DNA from: Streptomyces tuirus
Lineage (GTDB): Bacteria > Actinomycetota > Actinomycetes > Streptomycetales > Streptomycetaceae
Direction of reading: 5' to 3'
Length of the DNA stretch: 64,000 nt
Assembly: GCA_018195615.1 (NCBI GenBank)
Contig: JAGTPG010000001.1
Location: forward strand, 2,232,501 to 2,296,500
Below, piece after piece: positions 47,993 to 60,548 of this stretch (position 1 is the first letter of the stretch; each line of letters starts with the position of its first letter). The notes under the pieces are model-generated. The model saw nothing but the letters and a program-made list of their open reading frames with translations, did no database searches and was not told the origin of the DNA. The translations under genes were made by a program, and so were the position numbers.

Positions 47993-49707
47993 ATGACCAT
48001 CACCCCTGCCCCGGTCTGGAACCCCAGCGCCCGGGCCCCATGCCCTTCCACCGCTACCGCCCTTTCCAGGACCGTGTGCACGTCCCCACCGCGGGCCGCG
48101 ACTGGCCCGCCGCCCGGATCGAGCGCGCTCCCCTCTGGGTCCCCGTCGACCTGCGCGACGGCAACCAGGCCCTCGCCGAACCGATGGACACACCCCGCAA
48201 GCGCCGCTTCTTCGACCTGCTGACCGGTATGGGATTCAAGGAGATCGAGGTCGGCTACCCGTCGGCGAGCCGCACCGACTTCGACTTCGTACGGCACCTG
48301 GTGACCAGCGGCGCCGTACCGGACGACGTCACGCCCGTGGTGTTCGCCCCGGCCCGCCGGGACCTGATCGAGCGCACCTTCGACGCGATCGAGGGGCTGC
48401 CGAGGGCCGTTGTCCATCTGTACATCGCGACCTCGCCGGTGTGGCGGGACGTCGTCCTGGGGCGGGGCCGGGCCGAGGTGTGGCGGACCGTGCGGGAGGC
48501 CGCCGAGCACATGGCCCGCCGGGCGGACAAGGCCTCGTCCGTCCGCTTCCAGTTCTCCCCGGAGACCTTCAACCTCACCGAACCGGACTTCGTCCTGGAG
48601 CTGTGCGACGGGCTGACCGAGCTGTGGGACGCGAGCCCCGACCGGCCGGTGACCCACAACCTCCCGGCGACCGTGGAGATCGCGACACCGAACGTCTACG
48701 CCGACCAGATCGAGTACGTCCACCGCCACCTGGCCCGCCGCGACAGTGTGATCCTCTCCGTGCACCCGCACAACGACCGCGGCACCGGAGTCGCCTGCGC
48801 CGAGCTGGCCGTCCTGGCCGGTGCCCAGCGCGTCGAGGGCTGTCTGTTCGGCAACGGGGAGCGCACCGGCAACGTCGACCTGGTGACCCTGGCGCTCAAC
48901 CTGTACGCGCAGGGCGTCGACCCGATGATCGACTTCCGGGACATCGACACGGTCAGGGAGACGGTCGAGCACTGCAACCGGCTGCCGGTGCACCCCCGCC
49001 ATCCGTATGCCGGGGAGCTGGTCCACACGGCCTTCTCGGGCACCCACCAGGACGCGATCAGCAAGGGCCTGGCCCGGCATGCCGAGCGGGCCCGGGAGCT
49101 GGGGGTGCCGGAGGGGCAGGCGCCCTGGTCGGTGCCGTACCTGCCGATCGACCCGGCCGACGTGGGCCGTTCCTACGAGGCGGTGATCCGGGTGAACTCG
49201 CAGTCGGGCAAGGGCGGCATGGCCTACCTGCTGCGCACCCACCACGGCGTCGACATCCCCGCGCGCATGCGACCGGACTTCTCCCGGGCCGTGCAGGAGG
49301 CGACGGACGACAGCGGGCGGGAGATGGCGGCCAAGGAGCTGTACGAGCTGTTCCGGTCGGCGTACGTGGTCGCGGACGGGGAGGTGGCGCTGGACGCCTG
49401 GTCCGTGCACCCGGACGAGGCCGGCGGCGGGCACCGTTTCGTGTGCACGCTGCGGACCGGCGAGCGCACCGGCGACTACGAGGGCACCGGCGGCGGCCCC
49501 GTCTCCGCGTTCGTCGACGCGCTGGCCGGCGCCGGGATCACCGTGGACGTCCTCGACTTCTGCGAACGGACCGGCGACGGGGGCACGAACGCCTTCGCCG
49601 AGTGCCGCGTCGGCTCCACCACCTGCTGGGGCGCGGGCCAGGACTCCTCGGGCCTCGCGGCGTCGGTCCAGGCGGTGCTGTCCGCGGTCAACAGGGCGCT
49701 GCGGTGA
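47993..49707 (+). CDS. leuA: 2-Isopropylmalate synthase
   Basis: About 571 aa. It condenses acetyl-CoA with 2-ketoisovalerate in leucine synthesis. Signatures are [20 protein letters not shown], the metal-site block [18 protein letters not shown], and [17 protein letters not shown]; the regulatory LeuA dimer domain follows ([15 protein letters not shown]). The ATG at 47993 ([16 protein letters not shown]) is used; one C is missing near 48038, which is why the frame appears to restart at [12 protein letters not shown]. Attenuation by the leader at 47872 is expected. Confidence 0.95.
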
Positions 49708-50501
49708 CGCCGGTCGTCCTGCGCGCCGAGGACGTGCACGTGGTGCGCGACGGCCGGCCGATCCTTCAGGAGGTGTCCCTGACGGTCCGGGCCGGTGAGC
49801 ACTGGGCGCTGCTCGGCGCGAACGGCGCGGGCAAGTCCACGCTGCTCGGGCTGCTCGGCGCGCTCGTCCACCCCACCCGGGGCACCGTGGAGGTGCTGGG
49901 CCACCGTCTGGGCCGGGTCGACCTGCGGGAGCTGCGCGCCCATGTCGGGCACGTCAACCCCCGGCATCCGCTGACCTCGCCGCTGCGGGTACGGGACGTC
50001 GTCCTGACCGGGCTGACCAACTCGGTGGAGCCGCTGCCCCGGTGGCGTCCGACGCCGGAGCAGCTCGGGCGGGCGGAGCGGCTGATCCGGACGCTGGGAC
50101 TGGCCGAGCACGCCGAGGCGCGCTGGCCGACGCTCTCCCAGGGGCAGCGGGGCCGGGCCCTGATCGCCCGGGCCCTGATGCCCGAGCCCCGGCTGCTGCT
50201 CCTGGACGAACCGGCCACCGGCCTGGACCTGCCGGGCCGGGAGCAGCTGATCGGGGCGCTGGGGGACCTGCGCCGGGAGCATCCTGGGCTGGCGACCGTC
50301 CTGGTCACCCACCACCTGGAGGAACTGCCGGCCCACACCACGCACGCCCTGCTGCTGCGCGAGGGCCGTGCGCTCGCGGGCGGCCCGGTGGCCGGAGTGC
50401 TGACCGCCGACCAGCTCGGCAAGTGCTTCGACCTGCCGCTGGCGCTGGAACGGCACGACGGCCGCTGGAGCCTGCGCACCGCACGCCGGGCGCGGCCGTG
50501 A
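49704..50501 (+). CDS. ABC transporter ATP-binding protein
   Basis: A 265-aa ABC ATPase. Walker A is [11 protein letters not shown], the signature [15 protein letters not shown] (an unusual LSQGQ form), Walker [13 protein letters not shown], and switch His in LVTHHLEEL. The GTG at 49704-49706 overlaps the leuA stop by GTGA, so it is translationally coupled to leuA. No permease is adjacent, so it may be a soluble ABC-F-like or orphan ATPase. The frame is intact. Confidence 0.9.
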   Translation: MTPVVLRAEDVHVVRDGRPILQEVSLTVRAGEHWALLGANGAGKSTLLGLLGALVHPTRGTVEVLGHRLGRVDLRELRAHVGHVNPRHPLTSPLRVRDVVLTGLTNSVEPLPRWRPTPEQLGRAERLIRTLGLAEHAEARWPTLSQGQRGRALIARALMPEPRLLLLDEPATGLDLPGREQLIGALGDLRREHPGLATVLVTHHLEELPAHTTHALLLREGRALAGGPVAGVLTADQLGKCFDLPLALERHDGRWSLRTARRARP

Positions 50502-50525
50502 GCGGCGCACGCCGAACATGACCAA

Positions 50526-50557
50526 GGGCCCGGTCCGTCCGCGGACGGACCGGGCCC
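50526..50557. terminator. Bidirectional terminator
   Basis: A near-perfect 32-bp palindrome: arms 50526-50540 and 50543-50557 (GGGCCCGGTCCGTCC and its complement) with a two-base centre, between the convergent ABC ATPase and EF-hand genes. Confidence 0.85.
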
Positions 50558-50577
50558 CGCACCCGGGACGGCCGGCG

Positions 50578-50790
50578 TCACTTGTTCAGGTAGGCCCAGA
50601 ACTCGTCGAAGCTCAGCTTCTTGTCGCCGTCGAGGTCGCGGGTCTTGATGACGACCTCGGCGACCGACTCGGTGACGTTCCAGTCGCCCGACTTGGCCAG
50701 GGCGGACTTGAACTCGGCAGCGGTGATGTAGCCGTCACCGTCCGTATCGATCCGCTCGAACTGCTTGCGTGCTTCCTCGATGTCCGCCAC
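50578..50790 (-). CDS. EF-hand calcium-binding protein
   Basis: A 70-aa calmodulin-like protein. Two canonical 12-residue calcium loops are visible: DTDGDGYITAAE (residues 15-26) and DLDGDKKLSFDE (residues 52-63), both with the invariant twelfth Glu. Such small EF-hand proteins are known as calcium buffers or sensors in Streptomyces. ATG at 50788-50790. The frame is intact. Confidence 0.97.
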   Translation of the reverse strand: MADIEEARKQFERIDTDGDGYITAAEFKSALAKSGDWNVTESVAEVVIKTRDLDGDKKLSFDEFWAYLNK

Positions 50791-50851
50791 CGATCCGCCC
50801 CTACTCTCGTGTTCTGCGCCGTGCTGACGCGCCTTGCTGACGCAGGTCAGA

Positions 50852-51764
50852 TTAGCTGCCCGTGCGTGCCTCCAGCGCGGCGACCACCCAGGCGAACTCC
50901 TCCCGGTACGCCGCTTCGGGCCCGGTGCCCTTCACGACCGCGAGCAACTCGCGGTAGCGGGCGACCCGGTCGGTGGCGTGCGACCGCAGCCGCTCCAGCA
51001 CCTCGGCGGGGTCGGCCTCCCCCAGCAGCTCGCGCAGCACCCCGGCGGCCTCCGGCGAGTCGGGGGCGACACCGCGCTCCCGGGCCCGGGCGCCCAGGTG
51101 CACGAGCCGCCGGGAGAACCACAGGGACGCCCCGGCGGGCGTGTCGTGACCGCGGTCGGCCGCGTTGAACTCGGCGACCTTGCGCATCTCGGCCCGGAAG
51201 TCCGGATCGTGGAGCATCTCGGCCAGCTCCAGCCAGGCGTCGACCTGCTCGGGGTGGGCTCCTCGGGCAGGTCGGCGGCGGTGTTCCGCATGCGCTCGCG
51301 GATCACCGGGTCCGCCGTGTCCAGCCCGTGGAACACCTCGTCCACGAACTCCTCCACGATCCGCCGCCGCTCGGCCGCCGACAGCCGTGCCAGTCTGTTC
51401 ACGAGCGTCATCTCCTCCGTGCCGGATCCGCGTTCGGCCACCGTCGACAGCACCGCGCGGGTCACCTTCAGCGACCGGATCTGCGCGTCCAGCGCGCTCA
51501 CGTGAGCGGCCGCGACCTGCGCGACCGTGGTCTCACCGGCCAGCACCCGGTGGACGTCCGCCAGCCCGAGCCCGAGCTCGCGCAGCGTCCGGATCAGCTC
51601 CAGACGCGCCACGGACGCGGCGTCGTACAGCCGGTAGCCTCCCGCGGACCGGGTCACCGGGGCAGTGCGCCCTCGTCGGACCAGTACCGGATGGTGCGCA
51701 CGGTCAGCCCGGTGACCCGGGCCAGTTCGCCGATGGTGAGCAGCCCGGTGCCGTCGTCGATCAT
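50852..51764 (-). CDS. MerR-family transcriptional regulator
   Basis: About 304 aa. The MerR helix-turn-helix is LLTIGELARVTGLTVRTIRYW, continuing SDEGALPPVTRSAGGYRLYD after a missing base near 51660. A coiled-coil region follows, then a helical C-terminal ligand domain. A second missing base near 51258 joins DLPEEPHPEQVDAWLELAEML. ATG at 51762-51764 (MIDDGTGLL). A MerR-type dyad lies directly upstream. Confidence 0.88.
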
Positions 51765-51777
51765 GTCCAGGAGTCTG

Positions 51778-51796
51778 CACCCTCCAGCGGGTGGAG
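51778..51796. promoter_or_regulatory. MerR-type operator dyad
   Basis: CACCCTCCAGCGGGTGGAG at 51778-51796 has dyad arms CACC/GGTG and CTCC/GGAG around a short centre, 14 bp upstream of the MerR start. MerR operators commonly sit in the 19-bp spacer of their own promoter; the spacing fits but the -10 and -35 are not clear. Confidence 0.5.
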
Positions 51797-51809
51797 ACTC
51801 AAGGGCCGT

Positions 51810-52435
51810 TCAGTGCCAGGGCCGGAAGTGCGGGTTGCTCTCGCACTCGCTCATGATCTCCGTCTTGGTCTGCTTGTCGACCGGGCAGACGCCGACGATG
51901 TACTGGCGGGCGATGCCGCCAGGGAAGGCGACCTCCTGCTGGTCGGCCCACTTGTGGGTGTCGCCGATGGTCTTGTTGACGTCGATGCCGCCGGGGGCGT
52001 CGACGTAGTAGTTGAAGGCGGACTTCCACTTCTTGAACAGGTCGTGGTCGTACGTGGTCGACACGTACGGGGAGGGCTGGTTGACCAGGACGTACTTCTC
52101 CAGGTCGTACTGGCCGTTCACGACGTCCCTGGGGTGGAAGCCCTCCTCGAAGATCACGGACGGGCCGCGGCCGTCGGCGCGGTAGAGGGTGCCGCAACCG
52201 GTGCGCCAGGACGGGTCGGGGGTGATGCGGCCGACGTCGACACGGCGGTCGGCGGCGGCCTTGACCTTGTCCTCGAACTGGACGGGACAGGCGGCCGGCG
52301 CGGGGCGGCGACCCTGGCGGCCGGCGTCGCGCGGGTCGCGGGGGTCTCGGTGGGCGTGGCGGCCGTGGTCGTGAGGACCGCCGCGAGGGAGAGGACGGCG
52401 GCAGCGGAACGGCGTCGCATGCTGGTGGTGATCAT
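51810..52435 (-). CDS. ScARP-like secreted DNA guanine ADP-ribosyltransferase
   Basis: About 208 aa. It has an Arg-rich signal peptide (MRRRSAAAVLSLAAVLTTTAA) and one pierisin-family catalytic domain. The NAD-binding Arg is in GTLYRADGRGPS, the STS motif in PYVSTTYDHDL, and the ADP-ribosylating turn QxE in ADQQEVAFPGG. S. coelicolor ScARP (SCO5461) and scabin modify guanine in nucleosides and DNA; this is a close relative. One base is missing near 52302, between AARVAA and APAACPVQFED. ATG at 52433-52435 or 52418-52420. Confidence 0.92.
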
Positions 52436-52528
52436 GAGCAGCACGATCGCGGGTCCGCGGCGCCGGGCCGTGGACCCTCACTCGATCAGGGGCGTGTCAA
52501 CTGACCTGTCGTGGACAGTAGTTGACTG

Positions 52529-53706
52529 TCACCGGAAGATGCCCGTGTGGCCGAGCGAGTAGCGGCCGGGCTGCGGGTAGACCGCGAGGCCGTGGGGTCC
52601 GCTGCCGACGGGGATGCGGGCGAGCTGTCTGCCGGTGCGGGTGTCGATGGCGTACACCTCGGCGTCGTAGCGGCCGGACAGCCACAGCACCTTGCCGTCG
52701 GCGGAGACCCCGCCCATGTCGGGGCTGCCACCGTCGGGCAGCCGCCACTTCTTGGTCAGCTTGTTCCGCGTGAAGTCGAAGACGGAGACCGTGCCCTCGC
52801 CACGGTTGGACACGTACATCTCGCGGGAGTCGCGGCTGACGTACAGGCCGTGGCAGCCCTTGCCGGTGGGCATGAGCGTGGGTTCGGTGAACTTGTCACC
52901 GTCCAGGACCCACATGCCGTGGGCCATCATGTCGGCGATGTAGAACTTCTTGCCGTCGGGCGAGACCTTCACGTCCTGCGGCATCGCGCCCTCGAACGGC
53001 AGCCGCTGCTGTCCGACGACCTCCATCTTCTCGGTGTCGACCTTGAGCAGTTCGCCGCTGAACTCACAGGAGACGATGAAGTAGCGGCCGTCGAGGGAGA
53101 AGTCGGCGTGGTTGACGCCGTAGCAGGTGACCGGGACGGTCTTCTTGATCTTCATGGTGTGCGGGTCGCGGAAGACCAGCTCGCGGTCGAGGGAGGCCAT
53201 GACGACGGCGTATCTGCCGTTGGGCGTGAAGTAGAGGTTGTACGGGTCGTGGACCTCGACCTCCTTGCCCGCCTTGCCGGTCTTCGGGTCGATCGGGGTG
53301 AGGGTGTGACCGCGGTTGTTGTTGACCCACAGCGTCTTCAGGTCCCAGGAGGGGACGACGTGCTGGGGCTGCCGGCCGACGGGATCGTCTCGATGATCTC
53401 GTAGGTCTTCGGGTCGATGACGGAGACGGTGTCGGACTCGGTGTTGGGGACGTAGACGCGGGACGGGAAGTCCTTGACGACGGGCGACAGCTTGTCGGGG
53501 CGGTCGGCCGCGTACACGTCCTCGGGGTCGAGGACGGGCGGCATGCCCGGCAGCCCGTCGACGGCCTTCTTCTCAGGCGGTGCGGGCACGGCGGCCTTGG
53601 TGGCGCGTGCCTCGGAGGTCCGGTTCCCGCCCTCGGTACCGCAGGCGGCGAGTACGGCGAGGGCGGCGCCCACGACGAGGGTGCTGTGGAGGAGGTGGCG
53701 GTGCAT
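52529..53706 (-). CDS. YncE-like beta-propeller lipoprotein
   Basis: About 392 aa. The lipoprotein signal ends at AAC in ALAVLAACGTEGG, followed by a linker and seven-blade propeller repeats (SRVYVPNTESDTVSVIDPKT, GRYFIVSCEFSGELLKVD, PDGKKFYIADM). Extracytoplasmic binding or redox-related function is likely; no catalytic site is visible. ATG at 53704-53706. One G is missing near 53380, where ETIP joins VGRQPQHVVPSWDLK. Confidence 0.88.
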
Positions 53707-53772
53707 TCGACCATTTAAGGTGCGCGTTACCCGGAAACCGGTGATTCGGCTGTCCGGCGGCCGAGTGACCTC

Positions 53773-54275
53773 TCAGCGGTCGGTGACCCGCATCTCGAAC
53801 CACGTGGTCTTGCCCCGGGGCAGCAGATCGACGCCCCAGCGGTCGGCCAGCTTGTCCACGAGGAACAGACCGCGGCCGCTGATGTCCAGCTCCTGGACCG
53901 GCATCAGACACGGCAGCCCCCGCGAGGGGTCACGGACCTCGACCCGGATCCAGCCGCGACGCCGGTGCAGGCGCAGTCCGAAGACCCGGGCGCCGGTGTG
54001 GCGTACGGCGTTGCCGACCAGCTCGGAGACGAGTAACACCGCGTCTTCCGTGGTCTTGGGGGTGAGACCCCAGTGGCGCAGGATGACGACCTGGGTCAGC
54101 CGTCTGGCGGTGGCCGCGGACTCGGGCGGGACGGCAGTGGGACCTCTGCCTCCGTCGGGTTGCCGTACAACTCCAGCGCCTTCAGCGCGCGTTCGTCCTC
54201 GACGGTCGGCGACCAGCGCGCCGCGGCCGCATGTGCGTGTCCCCGCGGCTGTTCCATACCCTCCAGCCCCGCCAT
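53773..54275 (-). CDS. HATPase_c anti-sigma/regulatory kinase with a TTA codon
   Basis: About 167 aa. A histidine-kinase-like ATPase domain of the SpoIIAB/RsbW type: N-box LLVSELVGNAVRHTGA, then RVEVRDPSRGLP and a G-box-like SGRGLFLVDKLADRWG. Streptomycetes use many such proteins to control sigma factors or morphology. A leucine TTA codon at 54034-54036 makes translation depend on bldA tRNA. One base is missing near 54134. ATG at 54273-54275. Confidence 0.85.
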
Positions 54276-54547
54276 GCCCCCATCATGGCCGCCTGGAGCG
54301 CCCTCGGGGGCGTTCCCGGGGAATACGCACCCGGAAACGGGGCGCCACCCGGCGATCCGCTGACATATGCCAACGGCACTTCGGTGACTCTCTCGGCCCG
54401 TCCGACCTGCGCTGACAGGCTGTTTGGGGGCAATCGACGGAGTCCCTCGACCGGACACGCTTAAGGGTGCCTTAAGGCTGCGATAAACCGCCCCATCGAG
54501 GGACCCGGATCAGACACCGCGTCAAGTGCAAGCCCCTGCGGGGGTAT

Positions 54548-55315
54548 TCACAGGAACTTCGCCTTGCCCGGCCCCTCCTCGACGAAGCTCCGCATCCCGC
54601 GCTCACGGTCCTCGGTGGCGAACAGGCCCGCGAACCAGTTGCGTTCGATCGTCAGGCCCGTGTCCAGGTCCGCCTCCAGGCCCGCGTCGATCGACTCCTT
54701 CGCGGCGCGCAGCGCGAGGGCCGGGCCCTGCGCCAGCTTCGCGGCCCAGGCGTGCGCCTGCGTGTACACCTCCTCGGCGGGCACGACCCGGTCCACCAGC
54801 CCGATCTCCCTGGCCTCGTCCGCCTTCACCATCCGGCCGGTGAAGATCAGGTCCTTGGCCTTGGAGGGGCCGACCAGCCGGGCCAGGCGCTGGGTGCCGC
54901 CCGCGCCGGGGATCAGGCCGAGCAGGATCTCCGGCTGGCCGAGCTTGGCGTTCTCGCCGGCGATCCGGTAGTCCGCGCAGAGGGCGAGTTCGCAGCCACC
55001 GCCGAGCGCGTAGCCCGTCACGGCCGCGACGACCGGCTTGGGGATCCGGGCCACGGCCGTGAAGGAGTCCTGCAGGGCGCGGGCGCGCAGGACCATCGCG
55101 GTGTGGTCCATCGCCTGCATCTCCTTGATGTCCGCGCCGGCCGCGAACACCTTCTCGCCGCCGTAGACCACCACGGCCCGCACGTCCTCGCGGCCCGCGG
55201 CCTCCTCGGCGAGTTCCTTCAGCCGGTCCTGCGTGGCGATGTCCAGCGCGTTCATGGGCGGGCGGTCGAGACGCAGCGTACCGACGCCTTCAGCGACTTC
55301 GAGAGAGACGGTCAT
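54548..55315 (-). CDS. Enoyl-CoA hydratase/isomerase family protein
   Basis: A 255-aa crotonase. The oxyanion-hole sites are AAGADIKEM and TGYALGGGCELAL, and the catalytic Glu region is GQPEILLGLIPGAGGTQRL. It hydrates trans-2-enoyl-CoA in fatty-acid breakdown. ATG at 55313-55315. The frame is intact. Confidence 0.95.
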   Translation of the reverse strand: MTVSLEVAEGVGTLRLDRPPMNALDIATQDRLKELAEEAAGREDVRAVVVYGGEKVFAAGADIKEMQAMDHTAMVLRARALQDSFTAVARIPKPVVAAVTGYALGGGCELALCADYRIAGENAKLGQPEILLGLIPGAGGTQRLARLVGPSKAKDLIFTGRMVKADEAREIGLVDRVVPAEEVYTQAHAWAAKLAQGPALALRAAKESIDAGLEADLDTGLTIERNWFAGLFATEDRERGMRSFVEEGPGKAKFL

Positions 55316-55342
55316 AGGGAGCAGGTTAACGGGGGCTAACGG

Positions 55343-55380
55343 GCGAGGCCCCGGTGTGGTCCGTCACACCGGGGCCTCGC
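55343..55380 (-). terminator. Terminator after the first L,D-transpeptidase gene
   Basis: A perfect 16-bp stem with a 6-base loop: 55343-55358 (GCGAGGCCCCGGTGTG) pairs with 55365-55380, directly after the transpeptidase stop on the minus strand. Confidence 0.85.
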
Positions 55381-55393
55381 TGTCAGTACAGCG

Positions 55394-56624
55394 TCACTTC
55401 TTCCACTTCTCCCACGACATGTTCCAGCCGTTGAGGCCGTTGTCCGGGTCGACGACGCGGTCCTCGGAGTTCTTGACGACCACCACGTCGCCGACCATCG
55501 AGTGGTTGAAGAACCACGCGGCCGGCACCTTCTTGTCCCAGCCGCCGCGCACGTCGCGCAGGCCGATGCAGCCGTGGCTGGCGTTGTAGTTGCCGAAGGC
55601 GCCGCTCGCCCAGTAGTTGCCGTGCAGGAACGTGCCGGAGGTGGTGAGGCGGATGGCGTGCGGGACGTCCTTGATGTCGTACTCGCCGCCGTAGCCGACC
55701 GTCTCCCCGTTCATCCGGGTCACCGTGAGCATCTCGCTGACGACCATCTGGCCGTTCCAGGTCTCCATGCCGGGCTTGCCGGTGGTGACCGGGATCGTCT
55801 TGATCACCTTGCCGTCACGCATGACCTTCATCGTGAGCTTCTTGGCGTCGACGACGGAGACCTGGTTGCGGCCGATGGTGAAGTCGACGGTCTTGTCCTG
55901 CTCGCCGTAGACGCCGGGGCGCCCTTCGACGCCGTCGAGGTTCAGGTCGACGGTCACCTTCGTGCCGGGCTTCCAGTACTTCTCGGGCGGAAGTCGAGAC
56001 GGTCGTTGCCGAACCAGTGCCCCTCGACGTCGACGGCCGGCTCCGTCCTGATGCGGATGGCCTTCTCGACGTCCTCCGGGTTGGTGATGCCCCGGCTGAA
56101 GCGGATGGAGAACGGCATGCCCACGCCGACCTTGGAGCCGTCCTCGGGGGTGAAGGTGCCGATGAAGGTGTTGTCCGGCGTCAGGGTGGTGAAGCCGGCG
56201 TCCTCCGCGGCCGTGCGGCCCTCGGAGTCCTTGGCGACCGCGTGCACCGTGTACTTGGTGGCGGCGGCCAGGTGGGTGGACGGCGTCCAGCCGGCGCCGT
56301 CCCCGGATATCTTCCCGTCGATCTTCCGGCCCTTGGCGTCCTTGACCACGACCTCCGTCAGCTTGCCCTTGGCGGCGGTGACCTTCAGCGCTCCGCTGGT
56401 GTCGACGGACTTGGCTCCGTCCTTGGGCGTGATGCTGACGACCGCCTCGGACTGCTTGCTCTGCGCGGCGTCCGAGTCCTTGCCCTTGCCGCCGCCCTCG
56501 CCGGAACCGGAACCCGTCCCCCGCCACCGCACGCCGTGACAGCGAGGAGCAGCACGCCGAGTATCAGCGCGAGCAGTCCGTTCCTGCCGCCAACCGACGC
56601 CCCCGATATCGGTCGCCCGTTCAA
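55394..56624 (-). CDS. L,D-transpeptidase lipoprotein, Ig-domain type, copy 1
   Basis: About 411 aa. A lipoprotein signal with lipobox VTAC, Gly/Ser linker, two Ig-like domains (TPKDGAKSVDTSGALKV; FIGTFTPEDGSKVGVGMP) and a YkuD domain with catalytic Cys in SHGCIGLRD. It forms 3-3 crosslinks in peptidoglycan, as LdtMt2-type enzymes do. TTG at 56622-56624 (GGGGAGA upstream) is preferred. Missing bases near 56520 and 55985 interrupt the frame. Confidence 0.9.
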
Positions 56625-56784
56625 GTTGTTCTCCCCTCCCCGGGCCTGGTCAGGCCCGCACCCCTGCGCGTCCCCCGCGCACCGGCGAATAGTAACCACA
56701 AGGCTCCGGACCCCGGCGGCCCGTGATTGTCACTGTTCAGTCCCAACTTCAACGGAAAGTTGGAGCAACCCGCCCCCTGTCGGA

Positions 56785-58029
56785 TTACTTCACCGCAGTG
56801 CCCGCTTTCCATGCCTTCCAGCTCATATTCCAGCCTCCGAGCCCGTTGTCGGGAGCGACCTTTTTGTCTTTGCTGTTGACGACCTCGACGACGTCACCGA
56901 CGAGGCTGCGGTCGAAGAACCAGCCGGCCGGGGTGTCCGAGCCGCCGCCCTTCACATCGCGCAGCCCGACGCAGCCGTGGCTGACGTTGCTCCGTCCGAA
57001 GACGGTGTGGTGGGCCCAGTAGTTGCCGTGCAGGAAGGTGCCGGAGTCGGTCAGGCGCATGGCGTGCGGGACGTCCGGGATGTCGTACTCGCCCTTGCCG
57101 TCGCGCTTCTTGAAGCCGACCGTGGCGCCGTTCATCCGGGTGACCTCCAGCATCTCGGTCACCACCATCTTGCCGTTGTACGTGGTGGTCTTGGGGGCGC
57201 CGGCCGTGACCGGCACGGTGGCGAGCGCCTCGCCGTCGCGCCGCACCTCCATGGTGTGCCGTGCCGCGTCGACCACGGACACCTGACTGCGGCCGACGGT
57301 GAAGGAGAACGACTTGTGCTGGAGGCCGTAGACCCCGCGCGCCCCCTCGACGTCCCGCAGGCGCAGGGTGACGGTGACCTCGGTGCCGGGTTTCCAGTAG
57401 TGCTCGGGGCGGAAGTCGAGGCGGGTCCGGCCGAACCAGTGCGGGCGGATCTCGACGGCGGGCCGGGCGGTGACCTGGACCGCGCGTTCCACGGCGGCGC
57501 GGCGGGCGATCTCCCGGTTGAACTCCAGCGAGACGATCATCCCGGTGCCGACCACGGCACGGTTCTCCGGGGTGACGTAGCCGATGAAGCGTTCCTCGGG
57601 GACGTACGTCGTGAAGGTGGTGTGCCGGGCCGAGCGGCGTCCGTCGCCGTCCACCGCGACCGCGTCGATCGTGTACTTGGCGGCGAGCGCCAGCCGCTTC
57701 TCCTCGGGTTCCCAGGTCAGCCCGTCGGCGGAGAGGTGCCCGGGCACCGGGGTCTCCTGCGCGTCCTGCGACCGGACGACCTTCACCGACTCCAGGCGGC
57801 CGTCGGGCACGCGCACCCGCAGCTTCTTCCCGGGGCGCACACCCCTGCTGCCGTCGTCGGGTGAGATCCGGATGACGTCCTCGGGCGCCGGGGGCGCGCC
57901 GAACGCCCCGGCGATCCCGCCCATGTCGTCCGAGGTACAGCCCGTGGCCCCGGCCATCAGCCCTGCCCATGTCACTACGGCGGCCAGCGCGGCCCTCGCG
58001 CGCCGCGCGCGCCCTTGTACGTGCCTCAC
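56785..58029 (-). CDS. L,D-transpeptidase lipoprotein, Ig-domain type, copy 2
   Basis: About 415 aa, paralogous to the preceding gene over its whole length. Lipobox region GLMAGATGCTSD, Ig-like domains (SPDDGSRGVRPGKKLRV; YVTPENRAVVGTGM) and YkuD core with VSHGCVGLRD. GTG at 58027-58029. The frame is intact. Tandem paralogues suggest different expression or localisation rather than redundancy. Confidence 0.92.
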   Translation of the reverse strand: MRHVQGRARRARAALAAVVTWAGLMAGATGCTSDDMGGIAGAFGAPPAPEDVIRISPDDGSRGVRPGKKLRVRVPDGRLESVKVVRSQDAQETPVPGHLSADGLTWEPEEKRLALAAKYTIDAVAVDGDGRRSARHTTFTTYVPEERFIGYVTPENRAVVGTGMIVSLEFNREIARRAAVERAVQVTARPAVEIRPHWFGRTRLDFRPEHYWKPGTEVTVTLRLRDVEGARGVYGLQHKSFSFTVGRSQVSVVDAARHTMEVRRDGEALATVPVTAGAPKTTTYNGKMVVTEMLEVTRMNGATVGFKKRDGKGEYDIPDVPHAMRLTDSGTFLHGNYWAHHTVFGRSNVSHGCVGLRDVKGGGSDTPAGWFFDRSLVGDVVEVVNSKDKKVAPDNGLGGWNMSWKAWKAGTAVK

Positions 58030-58214
58030 AAGGTCCCCAACGACCGGCCGCGTCCCCGGGAAACGACCATGCCCGCCCCCGGGGAAACGTGAGTGCGACC
58101 CATGCTCTGGGCAGAACAGTGGGGAGGACGACGCGCAGGGGAGCCGCGACCCGGGCCGCAGCACAGGCCGCCCCTCTGTCCCCCGTCGTTCCACGAGCCG
58201 CGGGAGGCTGACAG

Positions 58215-60464
<2,250 letters not shown>

Positions 60465-60500
60465 GGCATCGTTTCGCCGGGCGGCCGGAAGGGCGATGCC
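60465..60500. terminator. Terminator between glgX and the response regulator gene
   Basis: GGCATCG (60465-60471) pairs with CGATGCC (60494-60500), with additional partial pairing inside the loop. Convergent gene ends flank it. Confidence 0.55.
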
Positions 60501-60548
60501 GGGCATGGTCGCGGCTCGTTGCGGGTCCGTGAACTTGCCCTGCCCGAG

